Of a DNA stretch of 35,855 bases, positions 24,014 through 31,344 are shown in pieces. This DNA is from Capnocytophaga bilenii (GTDB lineage: Bacteria; Bacteroidota; Bacteroidia; Flavobacteriales; Flavobacteriaceae), in the NCBI RefSeq assembly GCF_017565765.1, contig NZ_JAGDYP010000004.1, forward strand, positions 1 to 35,855. Direction: 5' to 3'. Every line of letters begins with the position of its first letter. Positions within the stretch are counted from its first letter, which is position 1. A model generated the notes under the pieces. That model was given only the letters and a program-made list of their open reading frames with translations. It searched no databases and was not told the DNA's origin. Both the position numbers and the translations under genes were made by a program.

Positions 24014-25114
24014 TTATGGTGTTATGGCTACTTCCTTGGCGTAAATGCTAAGCCCTAATTCTTTGTTTAGATACGAAAAAGATGTTACTTTTTTCTCTAC
24101 ATTCACAATCATTCTCACTTCACCTTTTGCCGAAGTTTTAAGCGTTCTTGCCCCTGTAGCGTCCCAAAGCGTAGTGCTTACCCCTACAGCTTTTAGTTTG
24201 GCTTTATCGCTATTGCCTTGCCCGTAAATAGCTTCTTCACTTTTGGTAAGCACATCTATAAAACGCGCTTTGCCATTGAAAGACAATTGCATATTTGCCC
24301 CACTCACTGCTGCTTTGCCAAGCAAGAGTTGCATACGCCCTGTTACATTGTTAGGCTCTTTACCATCCCACGCAAAGGCGATGGGCAGGGCTACATCGGT
24401 AGTTTTACCCTCATAAGTAAGTTTAGCGGTAATGGTTTGGGTATTGGTAAAAAGTGTAATAGCTTTCTGGTTGTTATCACTGTGGAAGCTTTCAGCTCCT
24501 GTGTCCAATTTTCTTTCAGCCAACGCCTCTTCGTAGGCATCGAGTTCTTCCTGAAAGTTAGCCAAACGCGAGGGGTCTATACGCTGTTTAAATACCGTAC
24601 CCACCACGTTCATCATATTGTACTGAATGAGGAAATACACCTCCTGCGTATCTATGTTGAAGAACCCCGTTACTACCGTACTGCCTTCTTTAGTAATAGG
24701 AGCACCTTTGTAATCGTCAGGTACATAAGGGGTAGTTACTGCCGCTTTGTCGTAAAATTTTATCCAATTGCCATTGTACTCATTTTTGTCCCAATAGCTA
24801 AGCTCCATAACCTGCAACGAAGCGTGCATTGTTACCGCAAAAGGCATAGTACCAGGTTGTATTTTCTCAAGGTGCATTTTGAGGCGTTTGCTGGCATCGT
24901 CCCAAGTGAAAGTAAATTTGGTAGGTACGCCCGAAGGTAATAACGATTTATCTACACCCGCCATTTTCACGTGTTGCCCCAGTATCATATCGCCTTTCAG
25001 TATATTGATAGCCGTTTGCAGTTTAGGGTCGGTATTTTCAATAGGTTTGTTTTGTTCTTCTTTTTTACAAGCCAAAAGAACAAGCCCTATAAATAATAAA
25101 AATATTTTTTTCAT
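24014..25114 (-). CDS. Surface-type lipoprotein of unknown function in the heme-uptake cluster
   Basis: A 366-residue lipoprotein: MKKIFLLFIGLVLLACKKEEQN, with Cys16 followed by KKEE, which fits the Lys-acidic surface-export pattern. Two similar halves are suggested, each mixing beta strands with a substrate-pocket-like segment: residues ~35-210 (KLQTAINILKGDMILGQHVKMAGV ... GFFNIDTQEVYFLIQYNMMNVVGTVF) and ~220-366 (ITLFTNTQTITAKLTYEGKTTDVALPIAFAWDG ... ERKVTSFSYLNKELGLSI-like end). It may belong to a Bacteroidetes DUF4903-type lipoprotein family, but I cannot confirm that. It ends 6 bp before the TonB receptor gene, so it is probably an accessory heme or hemoprotein binder. No motif shows this directly. 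Confidence 0.75.
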   Translation of the reverse strand: MKKIFLLFIGLVLLACKKEEQNKPIENTDPKLQTAINILKGDMILGQHVKMAGVDKSLLPSGVPTKFTFTWDDASKRLKMHLEKIQPGTMPFAVTMHASLQVMELSYWDKNEYNGNWIKFYDKAAVTTPYVPDDYKGAPITKEGSTVVTGFFNIDTQEVYFLIQYNMMNVVGTVFKQRIDPSRLANFQEELDAYEEALAERKLDTGAESFHSDNNQKAITLFTNTQTITAKLTYEGKTTDVALPIAFAWDGKEPNNVTGRMQLLLGKAAVSGANMQLSFNGKARFIDVLTKSEEAIYGQGNSDKAKLKAVGVSTTLWDATGARTLKTSAKGEVRMIVNVEKKVTSFSYLNKELGLSIYAKEVAITP

Positions 25115-25148
25115 AGTAAGGAGATTAATTACAGTTGAAGTTAAGGGT

Positions 25149-25192
25149 AAAAGCCAGAAAGCAACAATTGTAGTTGTTACTTTCTGACTTTT
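25149..25192. terminator. Long hairpin between two lipoprotein genes
   Basis: AAAAG-c-CAGAAAG-c-AACAA (25149 on) pairs with TTGTT-a-CTTTCTG-a-CTTTT (to 25192), with two mismatches and a short loop. On the minus strand it follows the calycin-like gene by 20 bp and ends in CTTTTA. It may end or attenuate transcription before the receptor genes. Confidence 0.65.
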
Positions 25193-25211
25193 AAGAGTAG
25201 GAAGTAGAGGA

Positions 25212-25802
25212 TTAGTTTCCTAATTGTTGGTCTCCCTCAAAATGTACATAAGCAGTAAAGATAGTAATATAGAAGAATATTTTTCCTTCGCTATGAATTC
25301 CTACTGTTAATTTGTAGCGACCGTCATTAGTTGGAGTAAAAGAACCTTCCATAGAAGTAATAGGGTAAGGAGTCTCTCCAAGAAGAGGAACTCTTAAGAG
25401 TACTCCATCTGAGATATTAGAGGCTTTAAAAGTACCATTACTATTAAGTTTAATACCATTGGCTTTTATTTCGATAGTACCGGGCATCTCCCCTACTTTA
25501 AAAGCTGGTAAATGCAAATTGAACTTACTGTTGTTATATTTACTTACAGTAAAAATTTGGTTTAGTACTTTACCTCTGTCTTTACCTCTCATTACAACCT
25601 TATCAAGGGTTCCTTTATACTCTCCTACTACATCGTTTACTGTTATAGTAGTTCTTTGCAGTTCAGCATTTTGCTGAACTACTGCTTGACTATTGGCAAC
25701 TAATCCTGTCTCAGCAGTATTTAGTTCCTCTTTTTGGCACCCTATAAATGCCACCACTGCGATTGCTGTAAAAGCAATCATTCTTAAAAATGAATGTTTC
25801 AT
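25212..25802 (-). CDS. Calycin-like surface-type lipoprotein
   Basis: A 196-residue lipoprotein: MKHSFLRMIAFTAIAVVAFIGCQKEELN, with Cys22 followed by QKEE, a close match to the published Capnocytophaga surface-export consensus (Gln-Lys-acidic-acidic). From ~55 on a single beta-rich domain begins VVGEYKGTLDKVVMRG and continues with KFNLHLPAFKVGEMPGTIEIKANGIKL and SFTPTNDGRYKLTVGI. This is the pattern of the 'calycin-like' domain found next to Bacteroidetes outer-membrane receptors. Small-ligand binding is likely for a calycin barrel; heme is suggested only by its neighbours. It has its own promoter and is followed by a hairpin that may limit read-through into the receptor operon. Confidence 0.8.
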   Translation of the reverse strand: MKHSFLRMIAFTAIAVVAFIGCQKEELNTAETGLVANSQAVVQQNAELQRTTITVNDVVGEYKGTLDKVVMRGKDRGKVLNQIFTVSKYNNSKFNLHLPAFKVGEMPGTIEIKANGIKLNSNGTFKASNISDGVLLRVPLLGETPYPITSMEGSFTPTNDGRYKLTVGIHSEGKIFFYITIFTAYVHFEGDQQLGN

Positions 25803-25866
25803 ATAGATAATGTTTAAAAGTTACTAATTTATTATTTTAAACTCATTATAAATAAGTTTTGTAGCA

Positions 25867-25896
25867 CAAAGGTACAAATAATTATTTATTATGCAA
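25867..25896 (-). promoter_or_regulatory. Promoter of the calycin-like gene and perhaps the heme-uptake operon
   Basis: On the minus strand: TTG (25896-25894), a 19-bp spacer, TACCTTTG (25874-25867). It lies between the stop codon of lipoprotein A and the calycin-like gene, so this cluster can be expressed apart from the array. Confidence 0.75.
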
Positions 25897-25902
25897 CTTT
25901 TT

Positions 25903-27465
25903 TTACTTATTTATTTCTCTTTTTATGAGATTTAAGAACAAATCATCTGCTTTATTTTTCTTAGATTGAATACGTGAAGCTTTAGCTGTATCTTCTTCAT
26001 CTTCATCTTCATCTTCATCATATAACGGAAGATAATCATATACTTTTAAAGAAGGAGCATCATAAAAGCTCGCTACACCTATTTTTTTATCAGGGATATA
26101 TGTTTCAACAAATTTTTTGGTTTCTGGTCTATTAAAAATCTCTTCAGTAGGAGTAAAATATAGTTTGCCATTCGTGTCGTCTTTTTCTCCACGAGATAGA
26201 TAGTATAAAAATTTCTGAGTAGGATAAATAACTTTAGCAGAGATACCACCTAAGTATATATATTGTATCACTTGTAACTTACTAAAATCAATAGTTGATT
26301 TTAAAGCGGGTAAATTTAAAAAAGCAATACTATAGGCAGAAATAGGAGAAGGTGCCTTGCTTACATCAGGCAAAATTACCTCTTCTAATAGTGAACAGTT
26401 TGCAAAACGAATAGCAGTACCTGAAAAATTATTGTGATTAGCAGCTCCTTTTTGCATCATTGTTTTTGAAGCAGATAAATCTATTTTTTTAACAGTTGCA
26501 TTATTCATTATTTGAATAGCAGTTAAACCCTCAGCTTTTGAGAAATCTATATTAGGGGTGTCTACCCAAACAGTTCCAAATGCTGTTACTTTTTGTCCTA
26601 ACTTTATATACGGAATAGTTTGCTTTTTATCTGTGTTTAACTCAATGTAAACTAATGCACTAAGTAGAGGGTTGTTAATAATATACTCAACTCCTTCAAT
26701 ATTATCAATCTCAGAAGTATCAATTATATTAGGATTATATTGTGGAGCTTGTGAAATCATAAGCGCATTATTAGCCTCTTCAGAACTTAATCTTTTTGAA
26801 AGGTCTATTTTATCACCATTCATCACGCTTGAATAGTGTTTTTTCATATAAAGAAGTAAGGTTGCATCAGGCACCTCGCGCAAGGTAGTATATTTCTCAG
26901 CAACTCCTTGTGCATTAAGCATTTGTACATTACTATCAGGAGCAAGTTTTACATAGGCAGGCAATACGTCCATATTGTACTTAGCAGTTGTAGGCAATAC
27001 CAGCTTATCAAAACGGCGAATCAGCTTATAAGGCACTTGAGCATTGTCGCTATAGTCGGTAGTAGCAAGGTTTTTAAAGTCGTACAGCTCATTACCGCTT
27101 AGGTTTACGCTCTTTATCGTTGCAGGTAATGCCCCAAAGTCAAATTCTTGCGCAAACTTGTTGTTGCTGAGGTTTACCTCGCTAAGCGCAGGGAACGCCT
27201 CCAAGCCCTTTACGCTGTTTAGGTTAGCCCCCGTAAGGTCAAGCGTAGTAGCGTTTTTCACCTTGTCGTTTTGCACCAGCTGGTCGCCTTCAAAAGTAAA
27301 GCCTTGAGCTTTTAGGGCAGTTATGAGCTCAGGGTTAGCGATCGCCACCTTGTTAGGAACAGTAGGAGCAGGTTGCGGGTCTTCTTTTTTGCTGCAAGCC
27401 ACCCCAAAGCTAATAAGTGCTGCCGAAAGCACTATTTTTGCCGAATGTTGAATATAATTTCTCAT
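25903..27465 (-). CDS. Leucine-rich surface-type lipoprotein A (array copy)
   Basis: A 520-residue lipoprotein: signal MRNYIQHSAKIVLSAALISFGVAC (Cys24), then SKKED (surface-export-like). A leucine-rich repeat block at ~60-130 includes TTLDLTGANLNSVKGLEAFPALSEVNLSNNKF and IKSVNLSGNELYDFKNL. Residues 1 to ~180 are almost identical to copies B and C. After EVPDA the sequence departs (LLLYMKKHYSSVMNG ...), rejoining briefly at GVEYIINNPL. The rest (residues ~260-470) keeps an LRR-like rhythm (KKIDLSASKTMMQ, FANCSLLEEVILPDVSKA) but little identity. Unlike B and C it ends in an acidic run (DEDEDEDEE) and a Lys-rich tail. Function unknown; adhesion, ligand capture or antigenic variation are options. 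Confidence 0.85.
   Translation of the reverse strand: MRNYIQHSAKIVLSAALISFGVACSKKEDPQPAPTVPNKVAIANPELITALKAQGFTFEGDQLVQNDKVKNATTLDLTGANLNSVKGLEAFPALSEVNLSNNKFAQEFDFGALPATIKSVNLSGNELYDFKNLATTDYSDNAQVPYKLIRRFDKLVLPTTAKYNMDVLPAYVKLAPDSNVQMLNAQGVAEKYTTLREVPDATLLLYMKKHYSSVMNGDKIDLSKRLSSEEANNALMISQAPQYNPNIIDTSEIDNIEGVEYIINNPLLSALVYIELNTDKKQTIPYIKLGQKVTAFGTVWVDTPNIDFSKAEGLTAIQIMNNATVKKIDLSASKTMMQKGAANHNNFSGTAIRFANCSLLEEVILPDVSKAPSPISAYSIAFLNLPALKSTIDFSKLQVIQYIYLGGISAKVIYPTQKFLYYLSRGEKDDTNGKLYFTPTEEIFNRPETKKFVETYIPDKKIGVASFYDAPSLKVYDYLPLYDEDEDEDEEDTAKASRIQSKKNKADDLFLNLIKREINK
25995..26018. repeat. Hexanucleotide microsatellite inside lipoprotein A
   Basis: Four exact copies of CTTCAT (plus strand), encoding the alternating Asp-Glu run in the C-terminal part. 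Unit length is six, so copy-number change would keep the frame. Confidence 0.9.
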
Positions 27466-27497
27466 AGTTAAAATATTTATAGTTATATAAAATCTTT

Positions 27498-27536
27498 ATA
27501 CTCATTTATGTTTATTTGCAGTTCGTGTATGAGTAT
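27498..27536 (-). promoter_or_regulatory. Inverted repeat in the leader of lipoprotein A
   Basis: ATACTCAT (27498-27505) and ATGAGTAT (27529-27536) are 8-bp inverted repeats 33 bp upstream of the gene. The same pair lies at 29218-29225 and 29249-29256 upstream of B, but not upstream of C. It could be an RNA hairpin or an operator. Confidence 0.5.
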
Positions 27537-27566
27537 CTCGTTTTAAAAGAACAATTGCGCACGCCC

Positions 27567-27594
27567 TTTGGCAAACTTTCAAGAGTTTGCCAAA
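27567..27594. repeat. Hairpin in the A/B spacer
   Basis: TTTGGCAAACT (27567-27577) pairs perfectly with AGTTTGCCAAA (27584-27594) across 6 nt. It occupies the same place as the 172-bp element in the B/C spacer. No T tract follows on the minus strand, so it is not a standard terminator. Confidence 0.65.
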
Positions 27595-27643
27595 GTTAGT
27601 TACTGATAATCAAACACTCACGATTAAAAAAATGATTTAGTTG

Positions 27644-29185
27644 CTATTTTCTTTTAGCTCTATTATATTCAGCTAAATCTTTTAGAGAATTTCCTTTTGT
27701 TTTGCGAATAAAACTTCTACCACTCTCATTATCGGTATAGTCATAAAACTCTATATCTTTTGAAAATTCTGATATCCCTCCAAAAAAGCGCAAACGGTCT
27801 TTAGGGAGGTATTTATTCATAAACGCTTTGGTCTCAGCTCTATCAAATATATCTCTGCCTATATCAAAGCTTAATTTGCCTGGGAATTCAGGTTCCTCTC
27901 CATCTAATTCTTCGTATGAAAAGTATTTAATTTCAGTAGGATAACTAATTTTAGGCACAAGTGGAAGTCCAGCTAATTCTATAATCATTGCCGCTTCTAA
28001 TTTGCTTATATCTACAGCCGATTTTAGTTTAGGAAGCTCCAAAAGACCAAAAAGACCAATTGTAGTAGGGGTAGCAACTCCCTTAGAAAGATCAGGGAAT
28101 ATTATATTCTCTAAGTTAGGACATTTAGAGAAAAATAAATAATCACCTGCAAAACCGTCATACCCGTCACTACCTCTTTTCATTATTTTTGTGGAAGAAA
28201 GATTAATATCTTTCACTTCTTTATTACCAATAGAAATTATTTGGGATAAATTCTCTGCCTCTGATAAATCAAGTACAGAAGTGGTTAAATTAATAAGTTT
28301 TACACTTGCTGTTTTGTTTGATATTTTTAGCTTAGGTAGACTGAATTTTTCATCGGCTAATAACCATACTTCTACACTCCCGCCAAAAAGAGGATTATTT
28401 ATAATATACTCAACCCCCTCTAAGTTTTTAAGGTTAGCAAATTCAGGTTTATTATACCCCTCTTCACCTTTTAATATTTTTATAATATTAGCTCTTTCAT
28501 CTACTTTTATACTCTTGCTAATATCAATCTTATCACCACTAAACACACTTGCAAAGTTAGCTTTCAAATATTGCAACAACACAGCATCAGGCACTTCGCG
28601 CAAGGTAGTATATTTCTCAGCAACTCCTTGTGCGTTCAGCATTTGTACATTGCTATCAGGAGCGGTTTTTACATAGGCAGGCAATACATCCAAATTGTAC
28701 TTAGCCGTTGCAGGCAATACCAGCTTATCAAAACGGCGAATCAGCTTATAAGGCACTTGAGCATTGTCGCTATAGTCGGTAGTAGCAAGGTTTTTAAAGT
28801 CGTACAACTCATTACCGCTTAGGTTTACGCTCTTTACCGTTGCAGGCAATGCCCCAAAGTCAAATTCTTGCGCAAACTTGTTGTTGCTGAGGTTTACCTC
28901 ACTAAGCGCAGGGAACGCCTCCAATCCCTTTACGCTGTTTAGGTTAGCCCCCGTAAGGTCAAGCGTAGTAGCGTTTTTCACCTTGTCGTTTTGTACCAGC
29001 TGGTCGCCTTCAAAGGTAAAGCCTTGTGCTTTTAGGGCAGTTATGAGCTCAGGGTTAGCAATCGCCACCTTGTTAGGAATAGTAGGAGCAGGTTGCGGCT
29101 CTTCTTTTTTGCTGCAAGCCACCCCAAAGCTAATAAGTGCTGCCGAAAGCACTATTTTTGCCGAATGTTGAATATAATTTCTCAT
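27644..29185 (-). CDS. Leucine-rich surface-type lipoprotein B (array copy)
   Basis: A 513-residue lipoprotein with the same signal, Cys24 and an export-like SKKEEP tail, and the same LRR block as copies A and C. It stays close to C through ~residue 265 (LLQYLKANFASVFSGDKIDIS ... NLKNLEGVEYIINNPLF). It then diverges over residues ~265-480 (for example SVEVWLLADEKFSLPKLKIS, DLSEAENLSQIISIGN) and finally shares the C-terminal tail FIRKTKGNSLKDLAEYNRAKRK with C. The variable segment keeps LRR-like units (VKDINLSSTKIMKRG, SKCPNLENIIFPDLSKG), so fold is kept while surface residues change. No promoter of its own is obvious; expression may come from the one before C or from within the shared leader. 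Confidence 0.85.
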   Translation of the reverse strand: MRNYIQHSAKIVLSAALISFGVACSKKEEPQPAPTIPNKVAIANPELITALKAQGFTFEGDQLVQNDKVKNATTLDLTGANLNSVKGLEAFPALSEVNLSNNKFAQEFDFGALPATVKSVNLSGNELYDFKNLATTDYSDNAQVPYKLIRRFDKLVLPATAKYNLDVLPAYVKTAPDSNVQMLNAQGVAEKYTTLREVPDAVLLQYLKANFASVFSGDKIDISKSIKVDERANIIKILKGEEGYNKPEFANLKNLEGVEYIINNPLFGGSVEVWLLADEKFSLPKLKISNKTASVKLINLTTSVLDLSEAENLSQIISIGNKEVKDINLSSTKIMKRGSDGYDGFAGDYLFFSKCPNLENIIFPDLSKGVATPTTIGLFGLLELPKLKSAVDISKLEAAMIIELAGLPLVPKISYPTEIKYFSYEELDGEEPEFPGKLSFDIGRDIFDRAETKAFMNKYLPKDRLRFFGGISEFSKDIEFYDYTDNESGRSFIRKTKGNSLKDLAEYNRAKRK

Positions 29186-29291
29186 AGTTAAAATATTTAT
29201 AGTTATATAAAATCTTTATACTCATCTATGTTTATTTGCAGTTCGTGTATGAGTATCTCTTTTTAAAAGAACAATTGCGCCACGCCGAAGC

Positions 29292-29463
29292 TGTCCAAAA
29301 AGTCTTTAAAAGTACTACTTCGGCATCTCCCCCCTTTTGAAGGAAGTCCGCGAGCTGGCGCAGCGGAGTATGTGTTAAGGGGGGATGTTAATAATCAATT
29401 AGTTACAAAAATATTCTATTCATTAATAAGCTTGTTTTAAGCTAAAATAAAACTTTTTGGACA
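29292..29463. mobile_element. MITE-like or REP-like 172-bp inverted-repeat element
   Basis: It is bounded by perfect 12-bp inverted repeats, TGTCCAAAAAGT (29292-29303) and ACTTTTTGGACA (29452-29463). Inside are CATC-t-CCCCCCTT (29324-29336) paired with AAGGGGGGATG (29377-29387), and within that TCCGC/GCGGA (29347-29351 with 29363-29367). GCCGAAG/CTTCGGC (29284-29290 with 29318-29324) overlaps the left edge. It has no reading frame and is absent from the otherwise matching A/B spacer, so it looks inserted. No clear target duplication was found. Confidence 0.6.
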
Positions 29464-29516
29464 TCCTCTTAGTTACTGATAATCAAACACTCACGATTAA
29501 AAAAATGATTTAGTTG

Positions 29517-31067
29517 CTATTTTCTTTTAGCTCTATTATATTCAGCTAAATCGTTTAGAGTATTTCCTTTTGTTTTGCGAATAAAACTTCTACCACTCTC
29601 ATTATCGGTGTCGGTATAGTCATAAATTTCTGAATCCTCTAATAAATCATCTACAAAATCGTTTGAAGTTCTAATTCTATTGTTAGGAAGGTATTTTTGT
29701 ATAAAAGCCTTTGTTTCTTCTTTGTCATATATGTCTCTTGTAATAGTTAAAGTTAATTTTCCAAGCTGACCTTCTTTTTCTTTATTTCCTCCTATAGTAA
29801 AATATTTTATTTCAGTAGGGTATATAATCTTAGTACTTGCTGGTATTTTAGCTAACTGAAGAGAATAGAAAACTTGTATTTTACTTAAATCAATGGTAGA
29901 GGTAAGGTTTGGTAAATTTAAAAGGGAGATTGCAAATACTGCGATAGGAGAAGCTGTACTCTTAGAAACATCAGGCAAGGTAAAAGTTTTTAAATTAGGA
30001 CAATCTGCAATCACAATAAAATCACCTACGAAAGCTAAATGACTTGTTTCGCCTCGTTGCATCATTTTTTTAGAGGCTGATAAATTGGCATTAGTAATAC
30101 CTTTATTATGAACAGCCCAAAAAGTAAAAAGACCTTCTGCTTTGGTTAAGTTAAGATTAGGTGTACTAACACCATAGAGAATAACACTTCCTGTTTTGGG
30201 TGATATTTTTAAATTATCTACTACAAAGTTTTCATCAGGTAAGGTTCGTATTTCTACACTCCCGTCAAAAAGAGGATTATTTATAATATACTCAACCCCC
30301 TCTAAGTTTTTAAGGTTAGTAAATTCTGGCTCATTATACCCCTCTTCACCTTTTAATATTTTTACTGCATTGGCTCTTTCATCTACTTTTAAGTTCTTGC
30401 TAATATCAATCTTATCACCACTAAACACACTTGCAAAGTTAGCTTTCAAATATTGCAACAACACAGCATCAGGCACTTCGCGCAAGGTAGTATATTTCTC
30501 AGCAACTCCCTGTGCGTTCAGCATTTGTACATTACTATCAGGAGCAAGTTTTACATAGGCAGGCAATACGTCCAAATTGTACTTAGCAGTTGCAGGCAAT
30601 ACCAGCTTATCAAAACGGCGAATGAGTTTATAAGGCTCTTGGGCATTGTCGCTATAGTCGGTAGTAGCAAGGTTTTTAAAGTCGTACAGCTCATTACCGC
30701 TTAGGTTTACGCTCTTTATCGTTGCAGGTAATGCTCCAAAGTCAAATTCTCGCGCAAATTTGTTGTTGCTGAGGTTTACCTCACTAAGCGCAGGGAACGC
30801 CTCCAAGCCCTTTACGCTGTTTAGGTTAGCCCCCGTAAGGTCAAGCGTAGTAGCGTTTTTCACCTTGTCGTTTTGCACCAGCTGGTCGCCTTCAAAAGTA
30901 AAGCCTTGAGCTTTTAGGGCAGTTATGAGTTCAGGGTTAGCAATTGCCACCTTGTTAGGAACAGTAGGAGCAGGTTGCGGGTCTTCTTTTTTGCTGCAAG
31001 CCACCCCAAAGCTTATAAGTGCTGCCGAAAGCACTATTTTTGCCGAATGTTGAATATAATTTCTCAT
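29517..31067 (-). CDS. Leucine-rich surface-type lipoprotein C (first array copy)
   Basis: A 516-residue lipoprotein from the ATG at 31067. The open frame extends 29 codons further upstream, but that part covers the promoter and the MRNYIQHS signal clearly begins here. Cys24 is followed by SKKED. Residues 1 to ~265 match copy B closely; the middle (~265-485) is distinct (SVEIRTLPDENFVVDNLKIS, LNLTKAEGLFTFWAVHNKG, ITNANLSASKKMMQRG, IADCPNLKTFTLPDVSKS); and the tail FIRKTKGNTLNDLAEYNRAKRK again matches B. KKMMQRG and DLSKIQV-type segments are closer to copy A in places, giving a mosaic look. It is the promoter-proximal gene of the array. Confidence 0.86.
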   Translation of the reverse strand: MRNYIQHSAKIVLSAALISFGVACSKKEDPQPAPTVPNKVAIANPELITALKAQGFTFEGDQLVQNDKVKNATTLDLTGANLNSVKGLEAFPALSEVNLSNNKFAREFDFGALPATIKSVNLSGNELYDFKNLATTDYSDNAQEPYKLIRRFDKLVLPATAKYNLDVLPAYVKLAPDSNVQMLNAQGVAEKYTTLREVPDAVLLQYLKANFASVFSGDKIDISKNLKVDERANAVKILKGEEGYNEPEFTNLKNLEGVEYIINNPLFDGSVEIRTLPDENFVVDNLKISPKTGSVILYGVSTPNLNLTKAEGLFTFWAVHNKGITNANLSASKKMMQRGETSHLAFVGDFIVIADCPNLKTFTLPDVSKSTASPIAVFAISLLNLPNLTSTIDLSKIQVFYSLQLAKIPASTKIIYPTEIKYFTIGGNKEKEGQLGKLTLTITRDIYDKEETKAFIQKYLPNNRIRTSNDFVDDLLEDSEIYDYTDTDNESGRSFIRKTKGNTLNDLAEYNRAKRK

Positions 31068-31114
31068 AGTTAAAATATTTAATGTTGTTGTTAAATGAAT
31101 ATTAATATCGGGCA

Positions 31115-31122
31115 CAAATGTA
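31115..31122 (-). promoter_or_regulatory. -7 box upstream of the lipoprotein array
   Basis: On the minus strand TACATTTG, followed by TGCCC, about 48 nt before the start of copy C. No clear TTG at -33. This is the only good TAnnTTTG found immediately before an array gene. Confidence 0.6.
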
Positions 31123-31197
31123 CGAAAATAATTTAGAATAAAAAAACATAACACACTTTTTCATATTCTGCCAATTCAGAATTCAAAATTCTTCCCA

Positions 31198-31241
31198 GCG
31201 AAGGTTGAGCGAAGGTTGAGCGAAGGATAAGCGAAGGATAA
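31198..31241. repeat. 11-bp tandem repeat (four units)
   Basis: Two units of GCGAAGGTTGA followed by two of GCGAAGGATAA, without gaps, in the divergent region between the lipoprotein array and the adaptor operon. The rest of 31123-31284 holds nothing else I recognise. Confidence 0.9.
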
Positions 31242-31284
31242 AAGTGCGCAGCCCCATATGTAAAAACCTTTACTATTAAAAAGA

Positions 31285-31314
31285 TTGCATATTCAAAAAA
31301 AATCATTACCTTTG
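31285..31314 (+). promoter_or_regulatory. Promoter of the adaptor-barrel-VWA operon
   Basis: TTG (31285-31287), a 19-bp spacer, TACCTTTG (31307-31314). The leader to 31345 is about 25 nt. Confidence 0.78.
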
Positions 31315-31344
31315 CATTGCTAATTATATAATGCACTTTTATTT

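Larger units (their letters stand above)
26865..31077 (-). repeat. Triplicated constant block of the lipoprotein array
   Basis: Three direct repeats of ~610-700 bp that cover the N-terminal coding region: about 26865-27566 (A), 28584-29288 (B) and 30468-31077 (C). They are nearly identical at the DNA level. In A and B the match also covers ~100 bp of leader, which C lacks. B and C additionally share ~200 bp past the block and their last ~85 bp. The 60 bp beyond the gene ends (27597-27650 and 29465-29523) are also nearly the same. The pattern points to tandem duplication, followed by divergence or cassette exchange of the middle parts. Confidence 0.88.

Noticed and set aside
27567-27594. Hairpin after lipoprotein B as an intrinsic terminator
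   Set aside because: The stem is perfect, but no T run follows on the minus strand, so it is listed as a repeat only.
31068-31154. 29-codon N-terminal extension of lipoprotein C
   Set aside because: It covers the promoter and leader; the signal peptide shared with copies A and B starts at 31067.
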